Part shown: positions 13,483 to 23,062 of the stretch, piece after piece | Position numbering within the stretch: the stretch's first letter is position 1 | How the letters are laid out: each line of letters opens with the position of its first letter | Source: Ancylobacter aquaticus | Lineage (GTDB): Bacteria > Pseudomonadota > Alphaproteobacteria > Rhizobiales > Xanthobacteraceae | Length of the DNA: 64,000 nucleotides | Assembly (NCBI RefSeq): GCF_004339465.1 | Contig: NZ_SMFY01000002.1 | Location: 806,001-870,000, forward strand | Direction of reading: 5' to 3' | Made by a program: the position numbers and the translations under genes | The notes under the pieces: model-generated | What the model was told of the DNA's origin: nothing | Databases searched by the model: none | Seen by the model: the letters and a program-made list of their open reading frames with translations, nothing else

Positions 13483-14237
13483 ATCAGAGCGTAGGCCCGT
13501 GATGCCGCCTCGAAATCACGAAAACGCTTGGCGCGACGCTCCTGCGCCTCGGCATCGGTGCCCCAGAGCTGTTCCTGCACCTCTTCATCGGCATGGGCGG
13601 CGCGCCACGCCTCTTCCGGGGAGAGGCGGCCATGCGCAACGGCGAAGGCAAGAAGGGCCGAGCCGCTCAGCGTCGTCATCAGGTTGAGTGCCGCCAGACG
13701 CAGCGGGTCGTCTGGCAGCGCGGCGGCCAGCGCCTCCAGCGTGCGCGGCGGCTGGGCCACATGCACCACGCCCTCGCTCAGCATGAAGGTCGCGCCGAAG
13801 CGCTCGCGCGCCCAGGCGAGCAGCGGGTCCCACAGCTCCGCGTGCAGCGCCACCAGCTGCGCCGGCGTGTCGACGCGGTAGCAGAGCAGGTCGCTGCCGG
13901 CATAGCGCACGATCTCGGCGCCGACCTCCTCCATCGCCGGGGCGACGCCGTCGATTGCGGAATTGGCCAGCCTGGTCATCGGCATGGTCATGGGGTCGAT
14001 GACCTCAACCTGCGCCTGCCATTCCACTGCCAGCGCCGCCGCCAGAGGCTGGCTCGCCACGGCGACGAGGTTGCGGCCCGGCGTCCGCACCGGGCGCCCG
14101 TCGAGCTCGATGCGGAACCGCCCGTCCTCCGTCGCTGCCGCCCGCGCCTCCTTGTAGAAGCGCTTGGGCAGCGGCGTGCGTTCGGTGAAGCCCGGCCGGG
14201 CGGGCGCCTTGGGGGTGTCGGGGCTCGCATCGTTCAC
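13479..14237 (-). CDS. ATP12-family F1-ATPase assembly chaperone
   Basis: ATP12 chaperones bind the F1 alpha subunit during assembly of ATP synthase and occur in mitochondria and alphaproteobacteria. The 252-residue product shows the family blocks LPKRFYKEA, FRIELDGRPVRTPGRN, MPMTRLANSAIDGV, VRYAGSDLLCYR and the C-terminal AAHADEEVQEQLWG. I place the start at the GTG at 14235-14237, because it overlaps the stop of the upstream HAD gene as GTGA and a GGGAG site lies about eight bases before it; an ATG five codons upstream would overlap the HAD gene by 19 bases. The pairing with a HAD phosphatase is common in Rhizobiales and implies translational coupling. Confidence 0.9.
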   Translation of the reverse strand: MNDASPDTPKAPARPGFTERTPLPKRFYKEARAAATEDGRFRIELDGRPVRTPGRNLVAVASQPLAAALAVEWQAQVEVIDPMTMPMTRLANSAIDGVAPAMEEVGAEIVRYAGSDLLCYRVDTPAQLVALHAELWDPLLAWARERFGATFMLSEGVVHVAQPPRTLEALAAALPDDPLRLAALNLMTTLSGSALLAFAVAHGRLSPEEAWRAAHADEEVQEQLWGTDAEAQERRAKRFRDFEAASRAYALI

Positions 14238-14905
14238 GCTACCGGCTCCCATGCATGGTCAATCGCTCGCAGCAACTCGTCGGCGTCCGAGACCAGCCAT
14301 TCGGCGCCGGACTGCTGCAACAGGTCCGGTGCGTGGTAGCCCCAGCTGACCCCGATGGCACGGGCGCCGGCGGCGCGGGCCATCACCATGTCGAAACTGG
14401 TATCACCGATCAGCACCGTGTCGACCGGCTCGGTCCCGGTCGCCGCCATCGCCTGCAGCACCATGGCCGGGTGTGGCTTGGAGGGGGCGTCGTCCGCCGT
14501 CTGGATGGTGACGAAGCGCCCTTCCAGCCCGTGATGGCCGAGCACCGCCGCCACGCCCCGCTGCGACTTGCCGGTGGCGATGCCGAGCAGCACGTCGTCG
14601 CGGGCGGAAAGCGTGTCGATCAGCCCCCGCATGCCGGGGAACATCGGCTCGCTGAAATCCGGCTCGGTGCGCAATTCGCGGAAGGCCTCGCGGTAGAGAT
14701 CGGCCAGGCGCTCGGCGGGAAAACGCGGATCGTCTTCGCCGAGCCGCTGCATCGCCTCGACCAGCGACAGGCCGACAATGCCCAGCACTGCCTCGCGCGG
14801 CGGCACGGCGAGTTCGGCGCGGGCAAACGCCCGGCCCATGGCGGCGACGATGACGTGCTGGCTGTCCACCAGCGTGCCGTCGCAATCGAACAGGATGAGT
14901 TTCAT
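14234..14905 (-). CDS. HAD-superfamily phosphatase (phosphoglycolate phosphatase-like)
   Basis: The 223-residue product is a subclass IA HAD hydrolase. Motif I is LILFDCDGTLVDS (nucleophile Asp7 and acid/base Asp9 by position), motif II the threonine in LLGIATGKS, motif III the lysine in DDAPSKPHPAM and motif IV VLIGDTSFDMVMARAAG. A helical cap sits between motifs I and II. Such enzymes dephosphorylate small phosphates, including 2-phosphoglycolate; the substrate is not determined by sequence. Its stop codon overlaps the likely GTG start of the ATP12 gene, so the two are coupled. Confidence 0.9.
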   Translation of the reverse strand: MKLILFDCDGTLVDSQHVIVAAMGRAFARAELAVPPREAVLGIVGLSLVEAMQRLGEDDPRFPAERLADLYREAFRELRTEPDFSEPMFPGMRGLIDTLSARDDVLLGIATGKSQRGVAAVLGHHGLEGRFVTIQTADDAPSKPHPAMVLQAMAATGTEPVDTVLIGDTSFDMVMARAAGARAIGVSWGYHAPDLLQQSGAEWLVSDADELLRAIDHAWEPVA

Positions 14906-14992
14906 CGGCAGAAGCCCCTTGCCGTCGCCGGCTCTCCGCCCCGTCGCACCGGGCCGCTGCGTGGTCGCTGGCGCTACCCGGCGGGCCGCAAA

Positions 14993-15068
14993 TGGTGGGC
15001 GGTGACGGGCTCGAACCGCCGACCCTCTCGGTGTAAACGAGATGCTCTACCAACTGAGCTAACCGCCC
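14993..15068 (-). tRNA. tRNA-Val(UAC)
   Basis: The minus strand folds as a 76-base tRNA including an encoded CCA end: acceptor GGGCGGT/ACCGCCC with discriminator A, D-arm GCTC/GAGC, anticodon stem TCTCG/CGAGA around loop TTTACAC, a five-base variable region and T-arm GGCGG-TTCGAGC-CCGTC. The anticodon is TAC, reading valine codons. It lies at the end of the tRNA-Leu-tig-clpP-clpX-lon-hup block. Confidence 0.97.
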
Positions 15069-15456
15069 GAACGGCCTTCGCCGGCCGCCTTTAAGCATCG
15101 ACGGCGGAAGGGGGCAAGAGCTTACTGAGGACAGCGCTTACTGAGGAGAGCGCCTTATGCGGGGCACGCTTCCATATGAAAGCTGGCGCCGCCCTGCCGC
15201 ACTGCCCGCGTGGCGGGCATCGGCCCCGGGGCTGCAACAGCGCGACGGTGGCGCGCTGCGGCAATAGCAGAGGCGGTATATCCGGACCGCCGAACCCCAC
15301 CAGCCCCCACTGGCCGGGCCTGGATCGACCAGGCAGGATCTGCCGGGCCGGCTTTCGGGTACGGGTCCGCCGGTAATGCTACCGGCGAACCTGTCCCTGT
15401 GGTACCGCACCACGCCCCGCGCCGTTTGGCACGGGGGGCGCGGCCCCGGATGAAGA
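15069..15456. other. Intergenic region between tRNA-Val and HU gene
   Basis: No gene is supported in these 388 bases. They hold the tRNA promoter (not recognisable by eye), a 16-bp tandem duplication at 15121-15152, and just beyond the HU stop a GC-rich hairpin GGGGC-CGC-GCCCC that lacks a T-run. Confidence 0.55.
15121..15152. repeat. 16-bp tandem duplication
   Basis: CTTACTGAGGACAGCG at 15121-15136 is repeated as CTTACTGAGGAGAGCG at 15137-15152, one mismatch. It lies about 55 bases upstream of the tRNA-Val 5' end. No known role. Confidence 0.75.
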
Positions 15457-15735
15457 TCAACCGTTGACGGTTTCCTTCAGGCCCTTGCCGGGCGTGAACT
15501 TCGGGGCCTTGGAGGCCTCGATCTTGACCGGGTTGCCGGTGCGGGGGTTGCGGCCCTCGCGCGCGGCGCGGGTCACGACGGAGAAGCTGCCAAAGCCGAT
15601 CAGCTTGACTTCTTCACCGGCCTTCAGCGAGGCGGCAATAGCATCGAAGGTCGCGTCGACCGCGGCCGCAGCAGCGGCCTTCGTCAGCTTGGCCTGCTCG
15701 GCCACGGCGGCGACGAGTTCGTTCTTCGTGGTCAT
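15457..15735 (-). CDS. hup: DNA-binding protein HU
   Basis: HU is a small nucleoid protein that bends DNA non-specifically. The 92-residue product starts MTTKNELVAAVAEQAKLTK, contains the conserved GEEVKLIGFGSFSVVTRAAR beta core and the DNA-binding arm with GRNPRTGNPVKI, and ends KAPKFTPGKGLKETVNG. GGAAGGA precedes the chosen ATG; the much longer upstream frame is intergenic. It follows lon in the same orientation, as in many alphaproteobacteria (hupB). The 480-base upstream region contains two long inverted repeats that may control it. Confidence 0.97.
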   Translation of the reverse strand: MTTKNELVAAVAEQAKLTKAAAAAAVDATFDAIAASLKAGEEVKLIGFGSFSVVTRAAREGRNPRTGNPVKIEASKAPKFTPGKGLKETVNG

Positions 15736-15808
15736 TTGACCGGTCCTTCCCTTGATTGCACAAGAATCGTCGGTCGCATGCACCGACGACGGGCGGGCAC
15801 ACTTTCCC

Positions 15809-15899
15809 CAAAATGCGGCGATTGCAAGCGCCCGCGCCGAGAAACCCGCACAAATACACGACTTCAAGGGGTTCGCGTGTATTTTGATACCGCATTTTG
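15809..15899. promoter_or_regulatory. Nested inverted repeats upstream of the HU gene
   Basis: CAAAATGCGG (15809-15818) and its exact complement CCGCATTTTG (15890-15899) flank a second perfect pair, AAATACACG (15852-15860) and CGTGTATTT (15876-15884) with a 15-base spacer. The block lies 74-164 bases upstream of the HU start codon. It could be an operator array or a long hairpin in the leader transcript; the two dyads are not exactly concentric. Function is not established. Confidence 0.5.
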
Positions 15900-16120
15900 T
15901 GACAATCGAGCACGCCCGCAATTTAGGCGGATGCGACCCATTCTCCACCCGCGCCGGGCGGCGGACCGGGCGGGAGGCTTTTCCGACCGGATGAAAGTAC
16001 AGGATAAGCAGGAAAGGGCTCTGCGGCTCATCGGCCGGAGCGTTTTTATGTCGCCATAGTTTGCCAGCATTGGCCAAGAAAGGCCCACGGTGGCGGCCTG
16101 CCGCCACACGCCCGGTACGC

Positions 16121-16152
16121 AAAAACGGCGGCGCCTGCCGGGCACCGCCGTT
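16121..16152 (-). terminator. Rho-independent terminator of lon
   Basis: On the lon strand AACGGCGG (16145-16152) pairs perfectly with CCGCCGTT (16124-16131) across a 13-base loop and runs into TTTTT. It lies about 65 bases past the lon stop, so lon and the HU gene are separate transcription units. Confidence 0.88.
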
Positions 16153-16216
16153 TCTGTTTCCGTATGCGCCGACCCACTCAATCCGAGCGGATCGCGCTCC
16201 GTTCTGAAACGCCCGT

Positions 16217-18655
16217 TCAGTGAGCGGCGAGGCCGCCGATTTCATCGCGGGCGATCACCGGCTCGACCTCGGTGGTCGGCGCCAGCACCTTCTCTTCCCA
16301 GACGATCGCCTCGGGCTGGCGGATGAGCGCATGCTGCAGCACCTCGTCCATCCGCGACACCGGCACGATCTCCAGCGCGTTCTTCACATTGTCCGGGATT
16401 TCCGCCAGATCCTTGGCGTTCTCCTCGGGGATCAGCACCTTCTTGATGCCGGCCCGCAGGGCCGCCAGCAGCTTCTCCTTGAGGCCACCGATCGGCAGCA
16501 CCCGGCCGCGCAATGTGACCTCGCCGGTCATGGCGATGTCACGGCGGATCGGGATGCCGGTCAGCACCGAGGTCAGCACCGTCGCCATGGCGACGCCGGC
16601 CGACGGGCCGTCCTTCGGGGTCGCCCCCTCGGGAACATGGACATGGATGTCGCGACGGTCGAACAGCGGCGGCTCGATGCCGAAATCGAGAGCGCGCGAG
16701 CGGACATAAGAGGCCGCTGCCGAAATCGATTCCTTCATGACGTCGCGCAGGTTGCCGGTAACGGTCATCTTGCCCTTGCCGGGCATCATCACGCCTTCGA
16801 TCGTCAGGATCTCGCCGCCCACCTCGGTCCAGGCAAGGCCCGTCACCACGCCGACCTGGTCCTCGGTCTCGGCCTCGCCGTAACGGTACTTCGGTGCCCC
16901 GAGATAGTCCTCCAGCTGCTGGACCGTGATCTTGACCGACTTCTTCTTGGTCAGCATCAGGTCCTTCACCGCCTTGCGGGCGAGGTTGGAAATCTCGCGC
17001 TCAAGGTTGCGCACGCCCGCTTCCCGCGTATAGCGGCGCACCAGCGTCAGCAGCGCTTCGTCGTCGATCGACCATTCCTTGGGCTGCAGACCATGCTTGG
17101 TCAGCGTCTGCGGAATGAGGTGGCGACGGGCGATCTCGAACTTCTCGTCCTCGGTGTAACCGGCGATGCGGATCACCTCCATCCGGTCCAACAGGGCCGG
17201 CGGGATGTTCAGCGTGTTGGCCGTGGTGACGAACATCACGCTGGAGAGGTCATAGTCGACCTCCAGATAGTGATCGGCAAAGGTGTGGTTCTGCTCGGGG
17301 TCGAGAACCTCGAGCAGGGCAGAGGACGGGTCGCCGCGGAAATCGGCGCCCATTTTGTCGATCTCGTCCAGCAGGAACAGCGGGTTGGACTTCTTGGCCT
17401 TGCGCATCGACTGGATGATCTTGCCGGGCATGGAGCCGATATAGGTCCGGCGATGGCCGCGGATCTCCGCCTCGTCCCGCACGCCGCCAAGCGCCACACG
17501 CACATATTCGCGGCCCGTCGCCTTTGCGATGGACTTGGCGAGCGAGGTCTTGCCGACGCCGGGCGGGCCAACCAGGCACAGGATCGGGCCGGTCAGCTTG
17601 TTCTGCCGGCTCTGCACGGCGAGATATTCGACGATGCGGTCCTTGACCTTGTCGAGGCCGAAATGATCGGTGTCGAGCACGTTCTGGGCGAAGGGCAGGT
17701 CCTTCTTGACCTTGCTGCGGTTGCTCCACGGGATCGACAGCATCCAGTCGAGATAGTTGCGCACCACGGTGGCTTCCGCCGACATGGGGGACATCTGGCG
17801 CAGCTTCTTCAGCTCGTGCGTGGCCTTCTCGCGGGCTTCCTTGGAGAGCTTGACGGTCTTGATGCGCTCTTCCAGTTCGGCCATTTCGTCACGGCCGTCC
17901 TCGCCGTCGCCCAGTTCCTTCTGGATCGCCTTCATCTGCTCGTTGAGATAGTACTCGCGCTGGGTCTTCTCCATCTGGCGCTTGACGCGCGTGCGGATGC
18001 GCTTCTCGACCTGAAGGACCGAGATTTCGCTCTCCATCAGCGAGAGCACCTTCTCAAGGCGGGTCGTGACCTTGAGGATTTCCAGCACCGCCTGCTTCTC
18101 GGGGATCTTGACCGCGAGATGCGAGGCCACCGTGTCCGCCAGCTTCGAGTGCTCCTCGATCTGGGTGACGACACCGACGACTTCCGGCGAAACCTTCTTA
18201 TTCAGCTTCACATAGCTGTCGAATTCGGCCAACACCGAGCGACCGAGCGCCTCGGCCTCGACCTTGGCGCCAAGCTCTTCCTCCAGCGCTTCCGCCTCGG
18301 CCTCATAGAGGTCGGCGCGGTCGGTGTAGTGGTTGACCTTGGCGCGCGAAATGCCTTCGACCAGCACCTTCACCGTTCCGTCCGGCAGCTTGAGCAGCTG
18401 CAGCACCGAGGCGAGCGTGCCGATCTTGTAGATGGACGAGGTCTCCGGGTCGTCGTCGGAGGCGTTCTCCTGCGTCGCCAGCAGGATGAAGGTGTCGTTG
18501 CGCATCACCTCTTCGAGGGCGCGGATGGATTTCTCACGGCCGACGAACAGGGGCACGATCATGTGCGGGAACACGACGATGTCCCGCAGCGGCAGGACCG
18601 GGAAGGTCTGCGCGACTCCCGGGGTGAGCGCGGTGCGAGGCTTGGGGCTCGTCAT
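16217..18655 (-). CDS. lon: ATP-dependent protease Lon
   Basis: Lon is the homohexameric cytoplasmic AAA+ protease that removes misfolded and short-lived regulatory proteins. The 812-residue product has the N-terminal substrate domain ([20 protein letters not shown]), a coiled region, AAA+ module with Walker [10 protein letters not shown] near residue 362, and C-terminal peptidase domain with the catalytic dyad Ser685 ([10 protein letters not shown]) and Lys728 (PIGGLKEK), spaced 43 residues as in Escherichia coli Lon. AAGGAAAGAG lies before the chosen ATG; the longer upstream frame has no conserved sequence. It follows clpX in the same direction. I looked for an RpoH-type promoter in the 252-base upstream gap and could not identify one. 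Confidence 0.98.
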   Translation of the reverse strand: MTSPKPRTALTPGVAQTFPVLPLRDIVVFPHMIVPLFVGREKSIRALEEVMRNDTFILLATQENASDDDPETSSIYKIGTLASVLQLLKLPDGTVKVLVEGISRAKVNHYTDRADLYEAEAEALEEELGAKVEAEALGRSVLAEFDSYVKLNKKVSPEVVGVVTQIEEHSKLADTVASHLAVKIPEKQAVLEILKVTTRLEKVLSLMESEISVLQVEKRIRTRVKRQMEKTQREYYLNEQMKAIQKELGDGEDGRDEMAELEERIKTVKLSKEAREKATHELKKLRQMSPMSAEATVVRNYLDWMLSIPWSNRSKVKKDLPFAQNVLDTDHFGLDKVKDRIVEYLAVQSRQNKLTGPILCLVGPPGVGKTSLAKSIAKATGREYVRVALGGVRDEAEIRGHRRTYIGSMPGKIIQSMRKAKKSNPLFLLDEIDKMGADFRGDPSSALLEVLDPEQNHTFADHYLEVDYDLSSVMFVTTANTLNIPPALLDRMEVIRIAGYTEDEKFEIARRHLIPQTLTKHGLQPKEWSIDDEALLTLVRRYTREAGVRNLEREISNLARKAVKDLMLTKKKSVKITVQQLEDYLGAPKYRYGEAETEDQVGVVTGLAWTEVGGEILTIEGVMMPGKGKMTVTGNLRDVMKESISAAASYVRSRALDFGIEPPLFDRRDIHVHVPEGATPKDGPSAGVAMATVLTSVLTGIPIRRDIAMTGEVTLRGRVLPIGGLKEKLLAALRAGIKKVLIPEENAKDLAEIPDNVKNALEIVPVSRMDEVLQHALIRQPEAIVWEEKVLAPTTEVEPVIARDEIGGLAAH

Positions 18656-18907
18656 GGCTCTTTCCTTTCTGTTGGCGGCAGGCGACGTGCCCGGACGACA
18701 GGCGTCGTCGGGCGGAACCGTGCCGCAATGCGGCCGGAACGCGAACGTTGATCTCTGTGCGGGGGCTGCGTGAGGCGCGCTGGGCACGTCGATGCGGTCG
18801 AGGACCGGGGGTTGGGGCTCAGATGGCGATGCCCCCGCCCCCCGTCAAGGGAGCGGGCCGCGCCGCTGGCCGGGCATGGCTGCCCGGCCGTGCCCACCGC
18901 CGGTTCC

Positions 18908-20179
18908 TCAGGCACTCGCGCCCGCATCGCCAGCTGCGCGGTCCGCATAGATGTAGAGCGGACGGGCGTTCTGCTCGACGACCTCTTTGCTGATGACGAC
19001 CTCCTCGACCCCTTCCAGGCCCGGCAGGTCGAACATCGTGTCGAGCAGGATGCCCTCCATGATCGAGCGCAGGCCACGCGCGCCGGTCTTGCGCTCGATA
19101 GCCTTGCGGGCGATGGCGCCCAGCGCTTCCTCGTGGATGGTCAGCTCGACATTCTCCATCTCGAACAGGCGCTGATACTGCTTCACCAGCGCGTTCTTCG
19201 GTTCGGAGAGGATCTTCTTCAGCGCTGCCTCGTCGAGATCGCCCAGCGTGGCGATGACGGGAAGGCGGCCGATGAATTCGGGGATGAGCCCGTACTTCAG
19301 CAGATCTTCCGGCTCGACCTCGCGGAACACCTCGCCCGGCTTGCGGTCCTCGGGCGCGTGGACGACCGCGCCGAAGCCGATCGACGTGCCCTTGCCGCGG
19401 GAGGAGATGATCTTGTCGAGGCCGGCGAAGGCGCCGCCGCAGATGAACAGGATGTTGGTCGTGTCCACCTGCAGGAATTCCTGCTGGGGATGCTTGCGCC
19501 CGCCCTGCGGCGGCACGGAGGCGACGGTGCCTTCCATGATCTTCAGCAGCGCCTGCTGCACGCCCTCGCCCGAGACGTCGCGGGTGATGGACGGGTTGTC
19601 GGACTTGCGGCTGATCTTGTCGATCTCGTCGATATAGACGATGCCCCGCTGCGCCCGCTCGACATTGTAGTCGGCCGACTGCAGCAGCTTGAGGATGATG
19701 TTCTCGACATCCTCGCCGACATAGCCCGCTTCGGTCAGCGTGGTCGCGTCCGCCATGGTGAAGGGCACGTCGAGGATGCGGGCGAGCGTCTGCGCAAGCA
19801 GCGTCTTGCCCGAGCCGGTCGGCCCAATCAGCATGATGTTGGACTTGGCCAGCTCGACATCGCCGGCGTGCTTGGTCGCGTGGTTCAGGCGCTTGTAGTG
19901 ATTGTGCACCGCCACCGAGAGGACGCGCTTGGCATGGAACTGGCCGATCACATAATCGTCAAGGACCTTGCAGATTTCCTTCGGGGTCGGGATGCCGTCG
20001 CGCGACTTCACCAGCGAGGATTTGTTCTCCTCGCGGATGATGTCCATGCACAGCTCGACGCATTCATCGCAGATGAACACGGTCGGTCCCGCAATGAGTT
20101 TGCGGACCTCGTGCTGGCTCTTGCCGCAGAACGAGCAGTAAAGAGTATTCTTGCTGTCGCCGCCGCCAACCTTGCTCAT
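18908..20179 (-). CDS. clpX: ClpXP ATPase subunit ClpX
   Basis: ClpX is the hexameric AAA+ unfoldase that feeds tagged substrates to ClpP. The 423-residue product has the N-terminal C4 zinc-binding dimerisation domain (Cys15, Cys18, Cys37, Cys40), Walker A GPTGSGKT at 120-127, Walker B YIDEIDKI, and the IGF loop that docks on ClpP within GTSIGFGA. The start [15 protein letters not shown] is the family start; upstream in-frame sequence is not conserved. It lies downstream of clpP by 377 bases in the same orientation. In alphaproteobacteria ClpXP degrades CtrA, linking this gene to the CckA pathway encoded further right. Confidence 0.98.
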   Translation of the reverse strand: MSKVGGGDSKNTLYCSFCGKSQHEVRKLIAGPTVFICDECVELCMDIIREENKSSLVKSRDGIPTPKEICKVLDDYVIGQFHAKRVLSVAVHNHYKRLNHATKHAGDVELAKSNIMLIGPTGSGKTLLAQTLARILDVPFTMADATTLTEAGYVGEDVENIILKLLQSADYNVERAQRGIVYIDEIDKISRKSDNPSITRDVSGEGVQQALLKIMEGTVASVPPQGGRKHPQQEFLQVDTTNILFICGGAFAGLDKIISSRGKGTSIGFGAVVHAPEDRKPGEVFREVEPEDLLKYGLIPEFIGRLPVIATLGDLDEAALKKILSEPKNALVKQYQRLFEMENVELTIHEEALGAIARKAIERKTGARGLRSIMEGILLDTMFDLPGLEGVEEVVISKEVVEQNARPLYIYADRAAGDAGASA

Positions 20180-20556
20180 GCGTCTCTCCGTCCGCTCGGC
20201 GGTCCAGGCATTGCCCGGAACCGCCCCAGTCCCGCGGCCGCCGCGGGCCTCCAAGAGGGGAGAAACGCGACGGCTCGAAAACGCCGTCAAAAGGAAGCGA
20301 CTTAAGGGTCCTTGTTCGATGGCACAGCCAAGCACGCTAGCAGCGACACGATCAAGCGGGCAATCGAACCATCCCCGATTTCGCGGATGGGGCGCTGGTC
20401 CCGTCGTACCCCCGTCACACCTCCGGGCGACACTTCATTCTGAAGTCATGCAAGCGCGATACCGCGAAGCATGCAAGCCCGCGCTTCATCTCGGCGCGGG
20501 CCCCAGTCTCAATATAGGAAGCCGACACGGCTTCGGAAACACGGCGCAAACGCCCG
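20180..20556. other. Intergenic region between clpX and clpP
   Basis: These 377 bases contain no supported gene. Two short hairpins are visible: CCATCC/GGATGG at 20379-20384/20395-20400 and GAAGCC-GACAC-GGCTTC at 20518-20534 just past the clpP stop. Neither has a T-run. A separate clpX promoter is therefore possible but not recognisable. Confidence 0.5.
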
Positions 20557-21189
20557 TCAGGGCTTCGCCGGGGCCTCTTCGGGACGCTTGTCGATCACTT
20601 TGTCGATAAGGCCAAAGGACTTGGCGACGTCGGCGGTCATGAAGTTGTCGCGCTCCAGCGCGTCCTCAACCGCCTTGATGTCCTGGCCGGTGTGCTTCAC
20701 GTAGATCTCGTTGAGCCGCTGCTTGAGGCTCATGATCTCTTTCGCGTGCAGCATGATGTCCGTCACCTGGCCCTGGAAGCCGCCCGAGGGCTGGTGCACC
20801 ATGATTCGCGCGTTGGGCAGGGCGAAACGCATGTCCTTCTCGCCGGCCGTCAGCAGCAGCGAGCCCATCGAGGCCGCCTGGCCGATGCACAGCGTCGACA
20901 CCGCAGGCTTGATGAACTGCATCGTGTCGTAGATCGCCAGTCCCGATGTCACCACCCCGCCCGGGGAGTTGATGTACATCGAGATTTCCTTCTTCGGATT
21001 CTCCGCTTCGAGGAACAGCAGCTGGGCGACCATGAGGGTCGCCATGCCGTCCTCGACCGGGCCGGTCAGGAAAATGATGCGCTCTTTCAGGAGCCGGGAA
21101 TAAATGTCGTAGGAACGCTCGCCCCGGTTGGTCTGTTCGACCACCATCGGGACCAGGTAGTTATTGAGGGTATCAATCGGGTCACGCAT
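20557..21189 (-). CDS. clpP: ClpP protease proteolytic subunit
   Basis: ClpP is the tetradecameric serine peptidase chamber of ClpXP/ClpAP. The 210-residue product shows the catalytic triad Ser107 (GQAASMGS), His132 (MVHQPSGG) and Asp181 (ALERDNFM). The start [20 protein letters not shown] is chosen by family similarity and the GAGGAT site before the ATG. The N-terminus includes the short propeptide that is removed autocatalytically. The gene lies between tig and clpX on the same strand, the usual tig-clpP-clpX-lon order of alphaproteobacteria. Confidence 0.98.
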   Translation of the reverse strand: MRDPIDTLNNYLVPMVVEQTNRGERSYDIYSRLLKERIIFLTGPVEDGMATLMVAQLLFLEAENPKKEISMYINSPGGVVTSGLAIYDTMQFIKPAVSTLCIGQAASMGSLLLTAGEKDMRFALPNARIMVHQPSGGFQGQVTDIMLHAKEIMSLKQRLNEIYVKHTGQDIKAVEDALERDNFMTADVAKSFGLIDKVIDKRPEEAPAKP

Positions 21190-21341
21190 ATTTCGATCCT
21201 CGGCGGTACGGCGCGCCGGCGCCGCCCGCGAATCCAACCACCCTACAATAAAGGGAAAGCGCGTCCCTACCAGCCCGCCGGCGCGAAAGCCGCGGTGGGC
21301 GGAGCCGCGCGCAGCGCACGACTCCGCGAGTTCCGTCGGCC

Positions 21342-22697
21342 TCAGGCCGCCTTTTCATCCTCGTCGTCGGCGTAGAGTTCCTCGCGGGTGACGGGGATCT
21401 CATTAACCGTGGCGAGTTCGAGAAGGTAGTCGACGACCTTCTCCTCGAAGATGGGCGCCCGCAGGCTGGCCAGCGCCTGGGCGTTGCTGCGGTAGAACTC
21501 CCACACCTGCTGCTCCTGCCCGGGAAACTGGCGGGCACGCTCGACGACGGCGCGGGTCACTTCGTCGTCCGTAACCTGTATGTTGTTCTTCTCGCCGATT
21601 TCCGCAAGCACCAGGCCAAGGCGCACGCGGCGCTCGGCGATCTTCTGGTAGTCCGCGCGGGCGGCTTCCTCGGTGGTGTCCTCATCGGCGAAGGTCTTCT
21701 TCTGGGTTTCCATCTCGGCCGTCACCGAGCCCCAGATGCCGTCGAATTCCTGCTGGGCCAGCGTCGGCGGCACGTCGAACTGATGCAGCCCGTCGAGTGC
21801 GTCGAGCAGGCGGCGCTTGGCCTTGTTGCGGCTCTGCGCGTTGTGCTCCTGGGCGATGCGGCTCTTCACCTGCTCCTTGAGCGCCTCAAGGCTGTCCATG
21901 CCGAGCGTCTTGGCGAACTCGTCGCCCATGTCCATCTCGGTCGGGGATTCGATCATCTTCGCCGTCACCTCGAACGAGGCTTCCTTGCCGGCCAGATGCG
22001 CCGCCTGATAGGCCTCGGGGAAGGTCACGTTGACGGTGCGGGTCTCGTCTTCCTTGATGCCGACGAGCTGTTCCTCGAAGCCGGGGATGAAGCTGTTGGA
22101 GCCGAGCACCAGCGGCACGTCCTCGCCCGAACCGCCCTCGAACGCCTCGCCGTCGATCGAGCCGACGAAGGACAGGGTGACGCGGTCGCCGTTCTCGGCG
22201 ATGCCGTCGGGCTTGGCGGCGTAGGGGCGGTTGGCCTCGGCGATCCGCTTGACGGTCTCCTCGACCTCCTCGTCGGACACCGCCAGCACCGGCTTGTCGA
22301 GGGTGATGCTCTTGAAGTCGCCGAGCGCGATCGCCGGCAGCACTTCGAGGTTCACGGTGTAGGACAGGTCGGCCTTGCCCTCGATCACCTCGTTGACCGC
22401 CGCCTCGTCCTGCGGCAGCTCGACCTTGGGCTGCATCGCGAGCTTGAAGCCGTTATCCTCGATGATCTTGGTGTTGGCCTCGTTCACCGCCTGGTCGATC
22501 ACCTCGGCCAGCACGGACTTGCCGTACATGCGCTTGAGATGGGCGACCGGCACCTTGCCGGGGCGGAAGCCGTTGAGGCGGACCTTGTCCTTGAGCTCGC
22601 TGAGGCGCGCATTGGCCTTGGCGTCAAGTTCGGCGGCCGGCAGCACCACGCGATATTCGCGCTTGAGACCTTCGGCGAGGAGTTCGGTGACCTGCAT
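21342..22697 (-). CDS. tig: Trigger factor
   Basis: Trigger factor is the ribosome-bound chaperone and prolyl isomerase that meets nascent chains at the exit tunnel. The 451-residue product has the ribosome-binding N-domain with the L23-docking signature GFRPGKVP at residues 43-50, a central FKBP-type domain ([20 protein letters not shown]) and a long helical C-terminal domain ending in an acidic tail DDEDEKAA. The ATG giving [15 protein letters not shown] is the family start; the longer frame runs back through the tRNA-Leu gene and is rejected. It begins the tig-clpP-clpX-lon series, with clpP 152 bases downstream. Confidence 0.97.
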   Translation of the reverse strand: MQVTELLAEGLKREYRVVLPAAELDAKANARLSELKDKVRLNGFRPGKVPVAHLKRMYGKSVLAEVIDQAVNEANTKIIEDNGFKLAMQPKVELPQDEAAVNEVIEGKADLSYTVNLEVLPAIALGDFKSITLDKPVLAVSDEEVEETVKRIAEANRPYAAKPDGIAENGDRVTLSFVGSIDGEAFEGGSGEDVPLVLGSNSFIPGFEEQLVGIKEDETRTVNVTFPEAYQAAHLAGKEASFEVTAKMIESPTEMDMGDEFAKTLGMDSLEALKEQVKSRIAQEHNAQSRNKAKRRLLDALDGLHQFDVPPTLAQQEFDGIWGSVTAEMETQKKTFADEDTTEEAARADYQKIAERRVRLGLVLAEIGEKNNIQVTDDEVTRAVVERARQFPGQEQQVWEFYRSNAQALASLRAPIFEEKVVDYLLELATVNEIPVTREELYADDEDEKAA

Positions 22698-22830
22698 TTT
22701 CAATCGGCCTTCGTCTTGTTTGCCGCTTGCGCGAGCTCTCGAATGTCTGTGTGCGGGCCCACCGCGTGAACGGAGCGAGCCTCGCTCGGTGCAAATGGGT
22801 CGGAAGGCGGCACCGGACAAGGGAAGGCAC

Positions 22831-22915
22831 TGGTGCGGGCGGAGGGACTCGAACCCCCACGACTCTCGCCACTGGAACCTAAATCCAGCGCGTCTACCAG
22901 TTCCGCCACGCCCGC
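22831..22915 (-). tRNA. tRNA-Leu(UAG)
   Basis: The minus strand gives an 85-base type II tRNA with encoded CCA: acceptor GCGGGCG paired with the 3' CGCCCGC, anticodon stem CTGGA/TCCAG around TTTAGGT, and the long variable arm expected of leucine tRNAs (TGGCGAGAGTCGT region). The anticodon TAG reads CUA and related leucine codons. It sits 133 bases upstream of tig in the same orientation and may share a transcript or flank it. Confidence 0.97.
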
Positions 22916-23062
22916 GGTCGCGCCTGTCGCCCGCCACCTCGTCCGGGAAGGACGCGCATGGACGCATGGGCGCGCACCCGAGAAGGTACCGCCAGCCGGG
23001 TGCGGGCTTATAACACGGTCATGACGCTGCGCCAGCGCAAAATGCGCGCCCTCGCCCACCCG

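Larger units (their letters stand above)
15736..16216. other. Intergenic region between HU gene and lon
   Basis: This 481-base stretch carries no gene. It holds the lon terminator (16121-16152), a neighbouring hairpin GTGGCGG-CCTG-CCGCCAC at 16090-16107, and the HU promoter region with the inverted repeats described separately. The part near HU is clearly less GC-rich than its surroundings, consistent with a strong promoter. Confidence 0.65.

Noticed and set aside
16220-18751. Long open frame (about 840 codons) antisense to lon
   Set aside because: Shadow of third-position GC in lon; no recognisable protein features, whereas Lon is intact.
18656-18907. RpoH heat-shock promoter before lon
   Set aside because: No CTTG/CCCCAT-type pair with suitable spacing could be found by eye in the gap or before clpP and clpX.
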